A stretch of DNA of 64,000 nt. It comes from Megalopta genalis. Its lineage: Eukaryota > Arthropoda > Insecta > Hymenoptera > Halictidae. Of this stretch, positions 1 through 11,317 are shown one piece after another (within the stretch, counting starts at the first letter, position 1; the number at the start of each line of letters is the position of its first letter). A program made the position numbers and the translations under genes. The notes below the pieces were generated by a model, which was not told the origin of the DNA, made no database searches, and worked only from the letters and a program-made list of their open reading frames with translations. The DNA lies in assembly GCF_051020955.1 (NCBI RefSeq), contig NW_027476191.1:434001-498000 (forward strand), in the 5' to 3' direction.

Positions 1-32
1 AAGGGACGGTTGGGTCCACCCGATGGCCTGCC

Positions 33-111
33 ATTGGCTAACTGAAACGAGATTCTAACGCAGTAGCTTCAGATTTTTATAAAAGCAACTTGCTTCGTCT
101 TCTACCTCTCA
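33..111 (+). promoter_or_regulatory. Core promoter of the zinc-finger gene
   Basis: An inverted CCAAT box (ATTGG, 33-37), a TATA box (TATAAAAG, 78-85) and an insect-type initiator (TCATTT, A at 111) sit in correct register: the CCAAT box is about 78 bp and the TATA box 33 bp upstream of the proposed start. The first coding ATG is at 251. TATA equivalents are at 5088, 10144, 15164, 20232 and 25248. The only promoter-proximal change seen is a C-to-T at copy 4 (near 15190) downstream of the initiator. The elements are read directly from sequence; the start site is inferred. Confidence 0.65.
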
Positions 112-250
112 TTTTGATCCTGCTTGCCACAGAAAATCTGCGTTGCGTCGACGAGTCTGAACAGCTAGTATAGCTAGAAGGAATTGCTATAGTGTCTTCG
201 AAGTGACAGTTTCCGTGCAACTAGAAGGAATTCTTACAGTGATTTTTACG

Positions 251-1251
251 ATGATTCGCTCTATTACCGATCTTGCCAAGGATTGCGCTCCTTCGAATGA
301 GGTAATTAATTTTTGACCTTTTAATTTCGCAAGTTCGCCGTAGTTTCAGGATCATACAATTATGTTGTCCAAATTTGTATATTGTAACTGGTTTATAAAA
401 TTGATTGCCATTTTTTATAGAATCTTAAATGACTAACGTCAGAGAATGCATTAGGATCAACAGAATTAATAAAAAATTCATGATGTCATTCAAAAAGTGA
501 TATGGTTAATAGACTCATCTAATAATTTGGAGATAAACAAAATTAAAATACAGGCTCGATAAATTATTTAACGACTAACTGAATTAATATATGCATTCTC
601 ATTAATATAATGCATTCTCTGTTACCCTATTTAACCAATAGATGAAATAATTTTCAAATCCATTAAATTATTCTCACAAATACAATTAAGTAATTTGGCG
701 ATCAACCGAACCAATATACAAATTTACAAAATAATATATATATGTAAGAAGAACGAAATATTCGCTTTTCGTTACAGAGATCGAGAAATGGAGCGAATAA
801 CGAGGCGTCCGCTGCGATGGACGAAATACATGAACAGCTCGCAGTACGGTTTCTTGTAAAGAGATCGAAAAGCTACACGATCGGCAAACACCCGTCGTCA
901 AGAAGACAGAGACAATCGAGTAGGGTTGCGAGGACTGTTGCGAGGACGATTGCGAGTTCCATTCCAAGTTTGTCTGCCAGTTCGATTGCCAGATTGATTT
1001 CGAGTCCAATTGCGAATTCGATTGCGAGTTCGAGTTCGACTGTAAGTTCGACTGCGAGTCCATCTTCGAATTCGACCGCACAAGAATCTCTGCAATATTT
1101 ACGCTTGGCGCCAAGAACAGGGCACAGAACCCTAGCGGAACCGCAGTTCAAGGAACCGCTAACTTATCAATGTTATTATTGCCCGAAATACTTTCTGCAC
1201 AAAATGGTCTATAGACAGCACGCAATTTGCCATATTCGGAAGCTCCACTGA
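251..1251 (+). CDS. Tandemly repeated single C2H2 zinc-finger protein, copy 1
   Basis: I do not recognise this gene as a named family. Two coding exons are proposed: 251-301 (17 codons from ATG) and 778-1251, joined by a 476-bp AT-rich intron with donor GAG|GTAATT and acceptor TTTTCGTTACAG|AGA. The exons join in phase 0, adding 30 residues ahead of the ATG at 817. The 174-residue product has a basic stretch (about 36-75, rich in Arg, Lys and Ser), a Ser/Ala/Ile-rich segment (about 75-120) built on a degenerate ~12-bp DNA repeat, and a C-terminal C2H2 finger: Cys149, Cys152, His165, His169, with the expected aromatic and hydrophobic core residues. The finger is known to bind nucleic acid or protein; a nuclear DNA-binding role is inference. 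No canonical AATAAA follows closely; CATAAA variants occur at about 1325 and 1380. Confidence 0.7.
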
Positions 1252-1522
1252 TATACGAAATACAAGAAGGGATACAAATCGATAATAGAAAAGAGAAGAC
1301 ACGAATTTTTTTCGATCGCGTCGCATAAAACAATCGGCTCTTTTCAGGGCCATACAAATTAACCCCGTAAAGTACGTCCATAAATATTATTGATAAGTGA
1401 TCAGTGTTTAGTGACCATGTAGCGAAAGTAAACGTTGAAATTGCCTGCCCGGAGACATTCTTCTCTTCGTCACCGTCGGCTACAGATCAGCTGCGCAGTT
1501 CATCAAAAATTGTACGAGGTCA

Positions 1523-1578
1523 ATGCACTATCCTCCTGCACCCATTTCCGTGCATGAAGTGGATTTACAACTAAATGG
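1523..1578 (+). other. Short exon-like segment ending in a conserved splice donor
   Basis: An ATG at 1523 opens 18 codons ending Leu-Gln-Leu-Asn, followed by a strong donor (AAATGG|GTGAGTTTT). The segment and about 150 bp of following intron-like sequence match 56743-56985, where the corresponding ATG (56828) also leads in frame to Gln-Leu-Asn and the same donor. Equivalent segments start at 6533, 11589, 16609, 21677 and 26693. It may be the first exon of a second gene or part of an old repeat; no downstream partner exon was identified. Confidence 0.4.
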
Positions 1579-2790
1579 GTGAGTTTTTTATTAATTATAT
1601 TCTTCATATACAAATTACATACGCCTTTCAACGCGAATATTTATTATTAAATTAGCTTTGCGAATCATTCGTTGAACTGTGTTCGGAAACGGTATTATTT
1701 AAATTAAAATATCATTTACGTACCTTGTTAAACTTCACTGTACACCTTGCTTAAAAATTTCGTATCTTACACACGAGGTGTCATGCACACTAGAAAATTA
1801 AAACGGCCGTCACGGTTAAATTACTTATTATTTTGAATTCGAAAAATTAGTAAATATTCTTCAGACATTCTGAAGTAAGAATAAATAGCGTTCTTCTTAA
1901 AATTATCACTGTAATGTAATAAAATTAAATTCGGAAGTTCACGCACCGTGACTTGTTCATTGATGCGAAAGCAGCAGTTCACCTCTCATTGGTCAGTGTT
2001 TATCGTTAATAACTCGTAAACAAAGCCGCGGATTGTATTTTCGCAAAGGAAAAAGTTACTTCAAATGACCTTAGCTATCCCTCATTTTCTGCTGTTAAAA
2101 TAATTGTGGAACGCCCTGTACATATATATATAATGGAAATTACTTTCCTTAGACATCAAATTATAAAAACATATCAATCGTAATCAAATAAAGTTTTCAT
2201 TTAATCTCAAAACAAAACATATTTCAATGCTTTCTATAAATACTATAGAAATTGAAAGAGTATCAACTTCAGTTTTTTAAAATAGAACTTCTTTATTCGT
2301 CTCCTAATACTTGCCATCGATGAAAAATATGTTTATTTTGCAAAAAAATCTACTATTCCAATGTAATGTGAGATGTTGCATTGAAAATGAACTTCACGCG
2401 TTCAGTCTGCAGGGGAAATTGTGAAAGCGGCTACCTGATTGGGTTTGCGGAAATATGTCTAGTCTCAGCCCCTGACTTTTGCTGCTTAACCTCTTAAATC
2501 TGCGATTTACGTTCGAGAATTTCGGGCCGGAAACGTAAACAAGCTCGCGCAGCCTTCGAGCCATTCGCACGACTTGTACAATACGCTGATCGGGCCAATC
2601 GTAAATATTACGGGCATCGCTCGTGGTACGACGGTCGCGGTTGGTAATTTGCCCCATCACAAATAGCACAGACAAGGTTCGTGATGCGTTCTTATTATCT
2701 CTTCGTATCGTGATCAGTTTCAAGTTATTCTTGATCACATTCGCACATCGAAATTTATCTTCATAAATTCTAGAGAAGCATCCCCACAAG

Positions 2791-4056
2791 ATGTTTTCAA
2801 GAAAAAGATTTCGTGATGAGAGCAGTGAGATTTGTGCTAATAATTTTGCTAACGAAAGTGACAGTAGTGACAATATATGTTCTGTTCGAAGAAAATGCAT
2901 GCGATTAGATATTGATGATACTTCTGACGACGATCAACTACCAGAGCCCTGGCTTTGGAGAGGAATAAGAAATAGTCCAAAAATCTGAGACTATACGATG
3001 ACTGCTAGCCTAAGAGAGGCAGCCTCACTCTGACTTAGGAGGAAGTAGAAGAGAATTAGATATATTTAATCTAATATTTATTTGATGACATATTCTGGCA
3101 AAATATTGTAACCGAAACTAACCGGTATGCAGATCAAATACGAGTGAATCCATGCAGAACAGGAGAAATCGACGACACTTGATTTCCTGTAGATTCTAAC
3201 GAAATCAAAAGATATTTTGCATTGTCCATAATAACTGCACAGGTAAAAAAACCAGAAAAACAAATGAATTGGTCGAAGAGGGCTGTTATTGAAAGGCCGA
3301 TGAAATGCCTTTGAAAAGATATCTGCAAATTACAAGGTGTTTGCATTTCGCAAACAATAATCTGTTTGTCAATACAGATAAATTGAGCAAGATTAAACCT
3401 GTGATCAATTATTTGAACAAAAACTTTAAAGAAGTATATATAATGAAAGAGAAGACAATGCTATTGATGAATCGCTCATGAAATTGTAGGGGCGCTTATC
3501 TTATAGGCAATTTAACCCGTCATAAAAGGCTGACTCATCGAAATGACTACACAAGGATCCAATCGTACTCCAAAACCACATTGTATTACAGAGTACAACA
3601 AGGGAATGAATGGAATTGATCTCCAAGACCAAATATTAGCAAGCTTTCCAGTAGTGAGGAAATACATGAAAGGAAGTAAAAAAAATATTTTTATCTGCTG
3701 GTCTAATTAATTCCTACATTTTATGCAACGAAATAAATAACGGGTGGAAACAATGTTACGTTGACTATAGGATCAACATAGCCGAATCACTATTGAAGAA
3801 TATGCCAAAACCGAATTATAGAGAACGAGGACAATTATCTTCCGGAGATATGCCAGAAAGACTGCACTCGAAGTATTGGGCTCATTCTCCAAAACATATT
3901 GACCCAGCAGCATCAAAATTAAGGCCGTCAAAACCTTGTAGGGTTTGCCAAAAAAATAAAAAACGTATAGAAACAACGTGGGAGTGTAAGAAGTGAAAAG
4001 TTCCCTTACATCTACCAGAATGATTCGAATTGTCTCACACTATTGCAGATTATTAA
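2791..4056 (+). pseudogene. piggyBac transposase remnant, copy 1
   Basis: The start at 2791 gives a 65-residue acidic N-terminus typical of piggyBac transposases. After stops and frameshifts, piggyBac-like text resumes at about 3300-3530 (an FANN-type segment, then AIDES with the first catalytic Asp, a stop two codons past Met-Lys). A large deletion follows. At about 3570-3700 the family's third-Asp region is visible (EYNKGMNGIDLQDQ), and from 3793 a C-terminal cysteine-rich domain ends at 4056. One metal-binding Cys codon has become TGA at 3994. The second Asp region is missing, so the protein cannot be functional. No convincing terminal repeats were assigned. Confidence 0.8.
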
Positions 4057-4174
4057 TTTTGTATTACTGATTTTCGTGTAAATAAACTTTTTGTAGTACT
4101 TGCATCTACCACAATTATTGCATCAGGCTGTAATTACTTATCAAATATTTTTAATTTTAAAAGGGCGCCGCCGC

Positions 4175-4264
4175 TAATATTTATATTTGGCCCGATCATC
4201 GTACTACGGGCTATGCCCGTAATATTCACTTTTGGCCCGATCAGCGTACTACGGGCTATGCCCG
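4175..4264. repeat. Two 45-bp direct repeats with a dyad, in each unit
   Basis: Two tandem 45-bp copies (4175-4219 and 4220-4264) each contain TACGGGCTATGCCCGTA, a perfect 7-bp stem with a 3-base loop. They lie between the two piggyBac-like remnants. Equivalent positions are offset by 5056, 10076, 15144 and 20160. They could be subterminal repeats of either transposon or an independent structured element. Confidence 0.75.
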
Positions 4265-4274
4265 TAGTTGTCGT

Positions 4275-5000
4275 TTAACAATTTGAGCGCCACGCTGATT
4301 TTTAAGGAAGTCCCCGCCAGGCCACGCGCGCCGCTTAAAAGCGCTGAAATTGTAGAGCCAATGTTTCTTATCGCAGTAGAAGATAGTTTACGTTAAGAAC
4401 GTGATCCTTATAAGCATTCATTCAACACGTTGGACGCCAAGCCTGTTTTGTTCTCTTTACCGTTTGACCCGCTAGATAAGATTTTATCGAAATGGATTCG
4501 TGGCCGGCATTACTTTTACGACAAACCAGTTCATTGCAGTACTTGGTCCTGTGCAGACAAAAATTTTCTTTAACCCTAAGCGTCAAAATGCCAGTCCGAG
4601 AGTGTGTGTGAAAGACGGTCTAAAAAACAACAACACAAACTCCAAAGAAAACCGGGAAAAGGCTCTGTAGTACGAAAATATTGTTAATTATGTTATGATA
4701 AAAATGTAACAAAACATGGTAGAGTAATGGCCAGGAGAAAGACTAAGCGAGGTGTCACATTTTGTAATACCCGTAAAGGAGATCGGTTATTATGTTTACC
4801 GTGTTTGAATGAAATCCATTAATCCTGTAATGAGTCAAAATTATGTAAATTTGAAATAATTTTTCTGTAAATCCATAAAACAGTGTAAATTTTATAGTTC
4901 TATATCATGTTACACGATGTCAGCCAGTGGTGGTTGACGCGGCCTAAACGGAAAGTCTAGTGTCAGCCACCGATGGCTGACGTGGCGCTCAACGTATTAA
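4275..5000. mobile_element. TTAA-bounded piggyBac-like remnant, copy 1
   Basis: The 726-bp segment starts TTAACAATTTGAGCGCCACG and, on the opposite strand, ends TTAATACGTTGAGCGCCACG: TTAA at both ends and a shared 12-bp core TTGAGCGCCACG. Near the right end is a second dyad (CAGCCA..GG..TGGCTG). Inside, 4670-4822 (plus strand) reads as a C-terminal Cys-rich finger of the piggyBac type (KYC-stop-LCYDK ... FCNTRK ... LCLPCLNEIH). The rest has decayed. Both remnants in the unit are piggyBac-like but from different families, judging by their finger sequences. Confidence 0.6.
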
Positions 5001-5260
5001 GGGGGGATAAAAGGGACGGTTGGGTCCACCTGATGGCCTGCCATTGGCTAACTGAAACGAGATTCTAACGCAGTAGCTTCAGATTTTTATAAAAGCAACT
5101 TGCTTCGTCTTCTACCTCTCATTTTGATCCTGCTTGCCACAGAAAATCTGCGTTGCGTCGACGAGTCTGAACAGCTAGTATAGCTAGAAGGAATTGCTAT
5201 AGTGTCTTCGAAGTGACAGTTTCCGTGCAACTAGAAGGAATTCTTACAGTGATTTTTACG

Positions 5261-6261
5261 ATGATTCGCTCTATTACCGATCTTGCCAAGGATTGCGCTC
5301 CTTCGAATGAGGTAATTAATTTTTGACCTTTTAATTTCGCAAGTTCGCCGTAGTTTCAGGATCATACAATTATGTTGTCCAAATTTGTATATTGTAACTG
5401 GTTTATAAAATTGATTGCCATTTTTTATAGAATCTTAAATGACTAACGTCAGAGAATGCATTAGGATCAACAGAATTAATAAAAAATTCATGATGTCATT
5501 CAAAAAGTGATATGGTTAATAGACTCATCTAATAATTTGGAGATAAACAAAATTAAAATACAGGCTCGATAAATTATTTAACGACTAACTGAATTAATAT
5601 ATGCATTCTCATTAATATAATGCATTCTCTGTTACCGTATTTAACCAATAGATGAAATAATTTTCAAATCCATTAAATTATTCTCACAAATACAATTAAG
5701 TAATTTGGCGATCAACCGAACCAATATACAAATTTACAAAATAATATATATATGTAATAAGAACGAAATATTCGCTTTTCGTTACAGAGATCGAGAAATG
5801 GAGCGAATAACGAGGCGTCCGCTGCGATGGACGAAATACATGAACAGCTCGCAGTACGGTTTCTTGTAAAGAGATCGAAAAGCTACACGATCGGCAAACA
5901 CCCGTCGTCAAGAAGACAGAGACAATCGAGTAGGGTTGCGAGGACTGTTGCGAGGACGATTGCGAGTTCCATTCCGAGTTTGTCTGCCAGTTCGATTGCC
6001 AGATTGATTTCGAGTCCAATTGCGAATTCGATTGCGAGTTCGAGTTCGACTGTAAGTTCGACTGCGAGTCCATCTTCGAATTCGACCGCACAAGAATCTC
6101 TGCAATATTTACGCTTGGCGCCAAGAACAGGGCACAGAACCCTAGCGGAACCGCAGTTCAAGGAACCGCTAACTTATCAATGTTATTATTGCCCGAAATA
6201 CTTTCTGCACAAAATGGTCTATAGACAGCACGCAATTTGCCATATTCGGAAGCTCCACTGA
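5261..6261 (+). CDS. C2H2 zinc-finger protein, copy 2
   Basis: Exons 5261-5311 and 5788-6261. The predicted protein is identical to copy 1; the only coding change is a silent Pro codon (CCA to CCG) in the Ser-rich segment, shared by copies 2-6. Splice sites and promoter are unchanged. Confidence 0.7.
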
Positions 6262-7126
6262 TATACGAAATACAAGAAGGGATACAAATCGATAATAGAA
6301 AAGAGAAGACACGAATTTTTTTCGATCGCGTCGCATAAAACAATCGGCTCTTTTCAGGGCCATACATATTAACCCCGGAAAGTACGTCCATAAATATTAT
6401 TGATAAGTGATCAGTGTTTAGTGACCATGTAGTGAAAGTAAACGTTGAAATTGCCTGCCCGGAGACATTCTTCTCTTCGTCACCGTCGGCTACAGATCAG
6501 CTGCGCAGTTCATCAAAAATTGTACGAGGTCAATGCACTATCCTCCTGCACCCATTTCCGTGCATGAAGTGGATTTACAACTAAATGGGTGAGTTTTTTA
6601 TTAATTATATTCTTCATATACAAATTACATACGCCTTTTAACGCGAATATTTGTTATTAAATTTTCTTTGCGAATCATTCGTTGAACTGTGTTCGGAAAC
6701 GGTATTATTTAAATTAAAATATCATTTACGTACCTTGTTAAACTTCACTGTACACCTTGCTTAAAAATTTCGTATCTTACACACGAGGTGTCATGCACAC
6801 TAGAAAATTAAAACGGCCGTCACGGTTAAATTACTTATTATTTTGAATTCGAAAAATTAGTAAATATTCTTCAGACGTTCTGAAGTAAGAATAAATAGCG
6901 TTCTTCTTAAAATTATCACTGTAATGTAATAAAATTAAATTCGGAAGTTCACGCACCGTGACTTGTTCATTGATGCGAAAGCAGCACTTCACCTCTCATT
7001 GGTCAGTGTTTATCGTTAATAACTCGTAAACAAAGCCGCGGATTGTATTTTCGCAAAGGAAAAAGTTACTTCAAATGACCTTAGCTATCCCTCATTTTCT
7101 GCTGTTAAAATAATTGTGGAACGCCC

Positions 7127-7131
<5 letters not shown>

Positions 7132-7188
<57 letters not shown>
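7132..7188. repeat. AT microsatellite, length-variable among units
   Basis: A pure (AT)n run of 57 bp after GGAACGCCCTGTAC, a sequence resembling the ends of mariner-type elements. Matching tracts are 2122-2132, 12188-12208, 17208-17276 and 22276-22292. Confidence 0.95.
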
Positions 7189-7190
<2 letters not shown>

Positions 7191-7846
7191 GGAAATTACT
7201 TTCCTTAGACATCAAATTATAAAAACATATCAATCGTAATCAAATAAAGTTTTCATTTAATCTGAAAACAAAACATATTTCAATGCTTTCTATAAATACT
7301 ATAGAAATTGAAAGAGTATCAACTTCAGTTTTTTAAAATAGAACTTCTTTATTCGTCTCCTAATACTTGCCATCGATGAAAAATATGTTTATTTTGCAAA
7401 AAAATCTACTATTCCAATGTAATGTGAGATGTTGCATTGAAAATGAACTTCACGCGTTCAGTCTGCAGGGGAAATTGTGAAAGCGGCTACCTGATTGGGT
7501 TTGCGGAAATATGTCTAGTCTCAGCCCCTGACTTTTGCTGCTTAACCTCTTAAATCTGCGATTTACGTTCGAGAATTTCGGGCCGGAAACGTAAACAAGC
7601 TCGCGCAGCCTTCGAGCCATTCGCACGACTTGTACAATACGCTGATCGGGCCAATCGTAAATATTACGGGCATCGCTCGTGGTACGACGGTCGCGGTTGG
7701 TAATTTGCCCCATCACAAATAGCACAGACAAGGTTCGTGATGCGTTCTTATTATCTCTTCGTATCGTGATCAGTTTCAAGTTATTCTTGATCACATTCGC
7801 ACATCGAAATTTATCTTCATAAATTCTAGAGAAGCATCCCCACAAG

Positions 7847-9112
7847 ATGTTTTCAAGAAAAAGATTTCGTGATGAGAGCAGTGAGATTTGTGCTAATAAT
7901 TTTGCTAACGAAAGTGACAGTAGTGACAATATATGTTCTGTTCGAAGAAAATGCATGCGATTAGATATTGATGATACTTCTGACGACGATCAACTACCAG
8001 AGCCCTGGCTTTGGAGAGGAATAAGAAATAGTCCAAAAATCTGAGACTATACGATGACTGCTAGCCTAAGAGAGGCAGCCTCACTCTGACTTAGGAGGAA
8101 GTAGAAGAGAATTAGATATATTTAATCTAATATTTATTTGATGACATATTCTGGCAAAATATTGTAACCGAAACTAACCGGTATGCAGATCAAATACGAG
8201 TGAATCCATGCAGAACAGGAGAAATCGACGACACTTGATTTCCTGTAGATTCTAACGAAATCAAAAGATATTTTGCATTGTCCATAATAACTGCACAGGT
8301 AAAAAAACCAGAAAAACAAATGAATTGGTCGAAGAGGGCTGTTATTGAAAGGCCGATGAAATGCCTTTGAAAAGATATCTGCAAATTACAAGGTGTTTGC
8401 ATTTCGCAAACAATAATCTGTTTGTCAATACAGATAAATTGAGCAAGATTAAACCTGTGATCAATTATTTGAACAAAAACTTTAAAGAAGTATATATAAT
8501 GAAAGAGAAGACAATGCTATTGATGAATCGCTCATGAAATTGTAGGGGCGCTTATCTTATAGGCAATTTAACCCGTCATAAAAGGCTGACTCATCGAAAT
8601 GACTACACAAGGATCCAATCGTACTCCAAAACCACATTGTATTACAGAGTACAACAAGGGAATGAATGGAATTGATCTCCAAGACCAAATATTAGCAAGC
8701 TTTCCAGTAGTGAGGAAATACATGAAAGGAAGTAAAAAAAATATTTTTATCTGCTGGTCTAATTAATTCCTACATTTTATGCAACGAAATAAATAACGGG
8801 TGGAAACAATGTTACGTTGACTATAGGATCAACATAGCCGAATCACTATTGAAGAATATGCCAAAACCGAATTATAGAGAACGAGGACAATTATCTTCCG
8901 GAGATATGCCAGAAAGACTGCACTCGAAGTATTGGGCTCATTCTCCAAAACATATTGACCCAGCAGCATCAAAATTAAGGCCGTCAAAACCTTGTAGGGT
9001 TTGCCAAAAAAATAAAAAACGTATAGAAACAACGTGGGAGTGTAAGAAGTGAAAAGTTCCCTTACATCTACCAGAATGATTCGAATTGTCTCACACTATT
9101 GCAGATTATTAA
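7847..9112 (+). pseudogene. piggyBac transposase remnant, copy 2
   Basis: Same deletions and stops as copy 1, so the element was already dead before the unit was amplified. Confidence 0.8.
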
Positions 9113-9330
9113 TTTTGTATTACTGATTTTCGTGTAAATAAACTTTTTGTAGTACTTGCATCTACCACAATTATTGCATCAGGCTGTAATTACTTATCAA
9201 ATATTTTTAATTTTAAAAGGGCGCCGCCGCTAATATTTATATTTGGCCCGATCATCGTACTACGGGCTATGCCCGTAATATTCACTTTTGGCCCGATCAG
9301 CGTACTACGGGCTATGCCCGTAGTTGTCGT

Positions 9331-10056
9331 TTAACAATTTGAGCGCCACGCTGATTTTTAAGGAAGTCCCCGCCAGGCCACGCGCGCCGCTTAAAAGCGC
9401 TGAAATTGTAGAGCCAATGTTTCTTATCGCAGTAGAAGATAGTTTACGTTAAGAACGTGATCCTTATAAGCATTCATTCAACACGTTGGACGCCAAGCCT
9501 GTTTTGTTCTCTTTACCGTTTGACCCGCTAGATAAGATTTTATCGAAATGGATTCGTGGCCGGCATTACTTTTACGACAAACCAGTTCATTGCAGTACTT
9601 GGTCCTGTGCAGACAAAAATTTTCTTTAACCCTAAGCGTCAAAATGCCAGTCCGAGAGTGTGTGTGAAAGACGGTCTAAAAAACAACAACACAAACTCCA
9701 AAGAAAACCGGGAAAAGGCTCTGTAGTACGAAAATATTGTTAATTATGTTATGATAAAAATGTAACAAAACATGGTAGAGTAATGGCCAGGAGAAAGACT
9801 AAGCGAGGTGTCACATTTTGTAATACCCGTAAAGGAGATCGGTTATTATGTTTACCGTGTTTGAATGAAATCCATTAATCCTGTAATGAGTCAAAATTAT
9901 GTAAATTTGAAATAATTTTTCTGTAAATCCATAAAACAGTGTAAATTTTATAGTTCTATATCATGTTACACGATGTCAGCCAGTGGTGGTTGACGCGGCC
10001 TAAACGGAAAGTCTAGTGTCAGCCACCGATGGCTGACGTGGCGCTCAACGTATTAA
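9331..10056. mobile_element. TTAA-bounded piggyBac-like remnant, copy 2
   Basis: Same 726-bp element with both TTAA ends intact (9331-9334 and 10053-10056). Confidence 0.6.
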
Positions 10057-10316
10057 GGGGGGATAAAAGGGACGGTTGGGTCCACCTGATGGCCTGCCAT
10101 TGGCTAACTGAAACGAGATTCTAACGCAGTAGCTTCAGATTTTTATAAAAGCAACTTGCTTCGTCTTCTACCTCTCATTTTGATCCTGCTTGCCACAGAA
10201 AATCTGCGTTGCGTCGACGAGTCTGAACAGCTAGTATAGCTAGAAGGAATTGCTATAGTGTCTTCGAAGTGACAGTTTCCGTGCAACTAGAAGGAATTCT
10301 TACAGTGATTTTTACG

Positions 10317-11317
10317 ATGATTCGCTCTATTACCGATCTTGCCAAGGATTGCGCTCCTTCGAATGAGGTAATTAATTTTTGACCTTTTAATTTCGCAAGT
10401 TCGCCGTAGTTTCAGGATCATACAATTATGTTGTCCAAATTTGTATATTGTAACTGGTTTATAAAATTGATTGCCATTTTTTATAGAATCTTAAATGACT
10501 AACGTCAGAGAATGCATTAGGATCAACAGAATTAATAAAAAATTCATGATGTCATTCAAAAAGTGATATGGTTAATAGACTCATCTAATAATTTGGAGAT
10601 AAACAAAATTAAAATACAGGCTCGATAAATTATTTAACGACTAACTGAATTAATATATGCATTCTCATTAATATAATGCATTCTCTGTTACCGTATTTAA
10701 CCAATAGATGAAATAATTTTCAAATCCATTAAATTATTCTCACAAATACAATTAAGTAATTTGGCGATCAACCGAACCAATATACAAATTTACAAAATAA
10801 TATATATATGTAATAAGAACGAAATATTCGCTTTTCGTTACAGAGATCGAGAAATGGAGCGAATAACGAGGCGTCCGCTGCGATGGACGAAATACATGAA
10901 CAGCTCGCAGTACGGTTTCTTGTAAAGAGATCGAAAAGCTACACGATCGGCAAACACCCGTCGTCAAGAAGACAGAGACAATCGAGTAGGGTTGCGAGGA
11001 CTGTTGCGAGGACGATTGCGAGTTCCATTCCGAGTTTGTCTGCCAGTTCGATTGCCAGATTGATTTCGAGTCCAATTGCGAATTCGATTGCGAGTTCGAG
11101 TTCGACTGTAAGTTCGACTGCGAGTCCATCTTCGAATTCGACCGCACAAGAATCTCTGCAATATTTACGCTTGGCGCCAAGAACAGGGCACAGAACCCTA
11201 GCGGAACCGCAGTTCAAGGAACCGCTAACTTATCAATGTTATTATTGCCCGAAATACTTTCTGCACAAAATGGTCTATAGACAGCACGCAATTTGCCATA
11301 TTCGGAAGCTCCACTGA
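10317..11317 (+). CDS. C2H2 zinc-finger protein, copy 3
   Basis: Exons 10317-10367 and 10844-11317. Coding sequence is identical to copy 2, and the intron carries the TAATAAG variant common to copies 2-6. Confidence 0.7.

Larger units (their letters stand above)
1..5010 (+). repeat. Array unit, copy 1
   Basis: This copy has the shortest AT tract (2122-2132, 11 bp). It differs from the other copies at several private sites, for example A966 where all other copies have G, AAG instead of AAT in the intron near 745-756, and C635 instead of G. It is the most divergent copy, as expected of one nearer an array edge or outside the latest homogenisation. Order inside the unit: promoter 33-111, zinc-finger gene 251-1251, exon-like segment 1523-1578, AT tract, piggyBac remnant 2791-4056, dyad repeats 4175-4264, TTAA element 4275-5000. 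Confidence 0.95.
5011..10066 (+). repeat. Array unit, copy 2
   Basis: Long AT tract at 7132-7188 (57 bp). Private variants include the TTTTC context at 6661 in place of TTAGC, a G in GACGTTCTG near 6875, and TCTGAAAAC near 7261. Confidence 0.95.

Noticed and set aside
686..1114. 142-codon minus-strand open frame rich in Ser, Gln and Asn, repeated in each unit
   Set aside because: It is antisense to the spliced zinc-finger exon, covers its intron and acceptor, and its composition follows from the degenerate CGAGTT repeat. Copy 1 has a Leu/Ser difference where the plus frame is silent.
2394..2900. 168-codon minus-strand open frame in all five full units
   Set aside because: It overlaps the piggyBac N-terminus in antisense and shows no motif. 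Its conservation is expected because the units are near-identical.
3078..3346. Minus-strand open frames within the piggyBac remnant
   Set aside because: They are antisense to degraded transposase sequence and have no features of their own.
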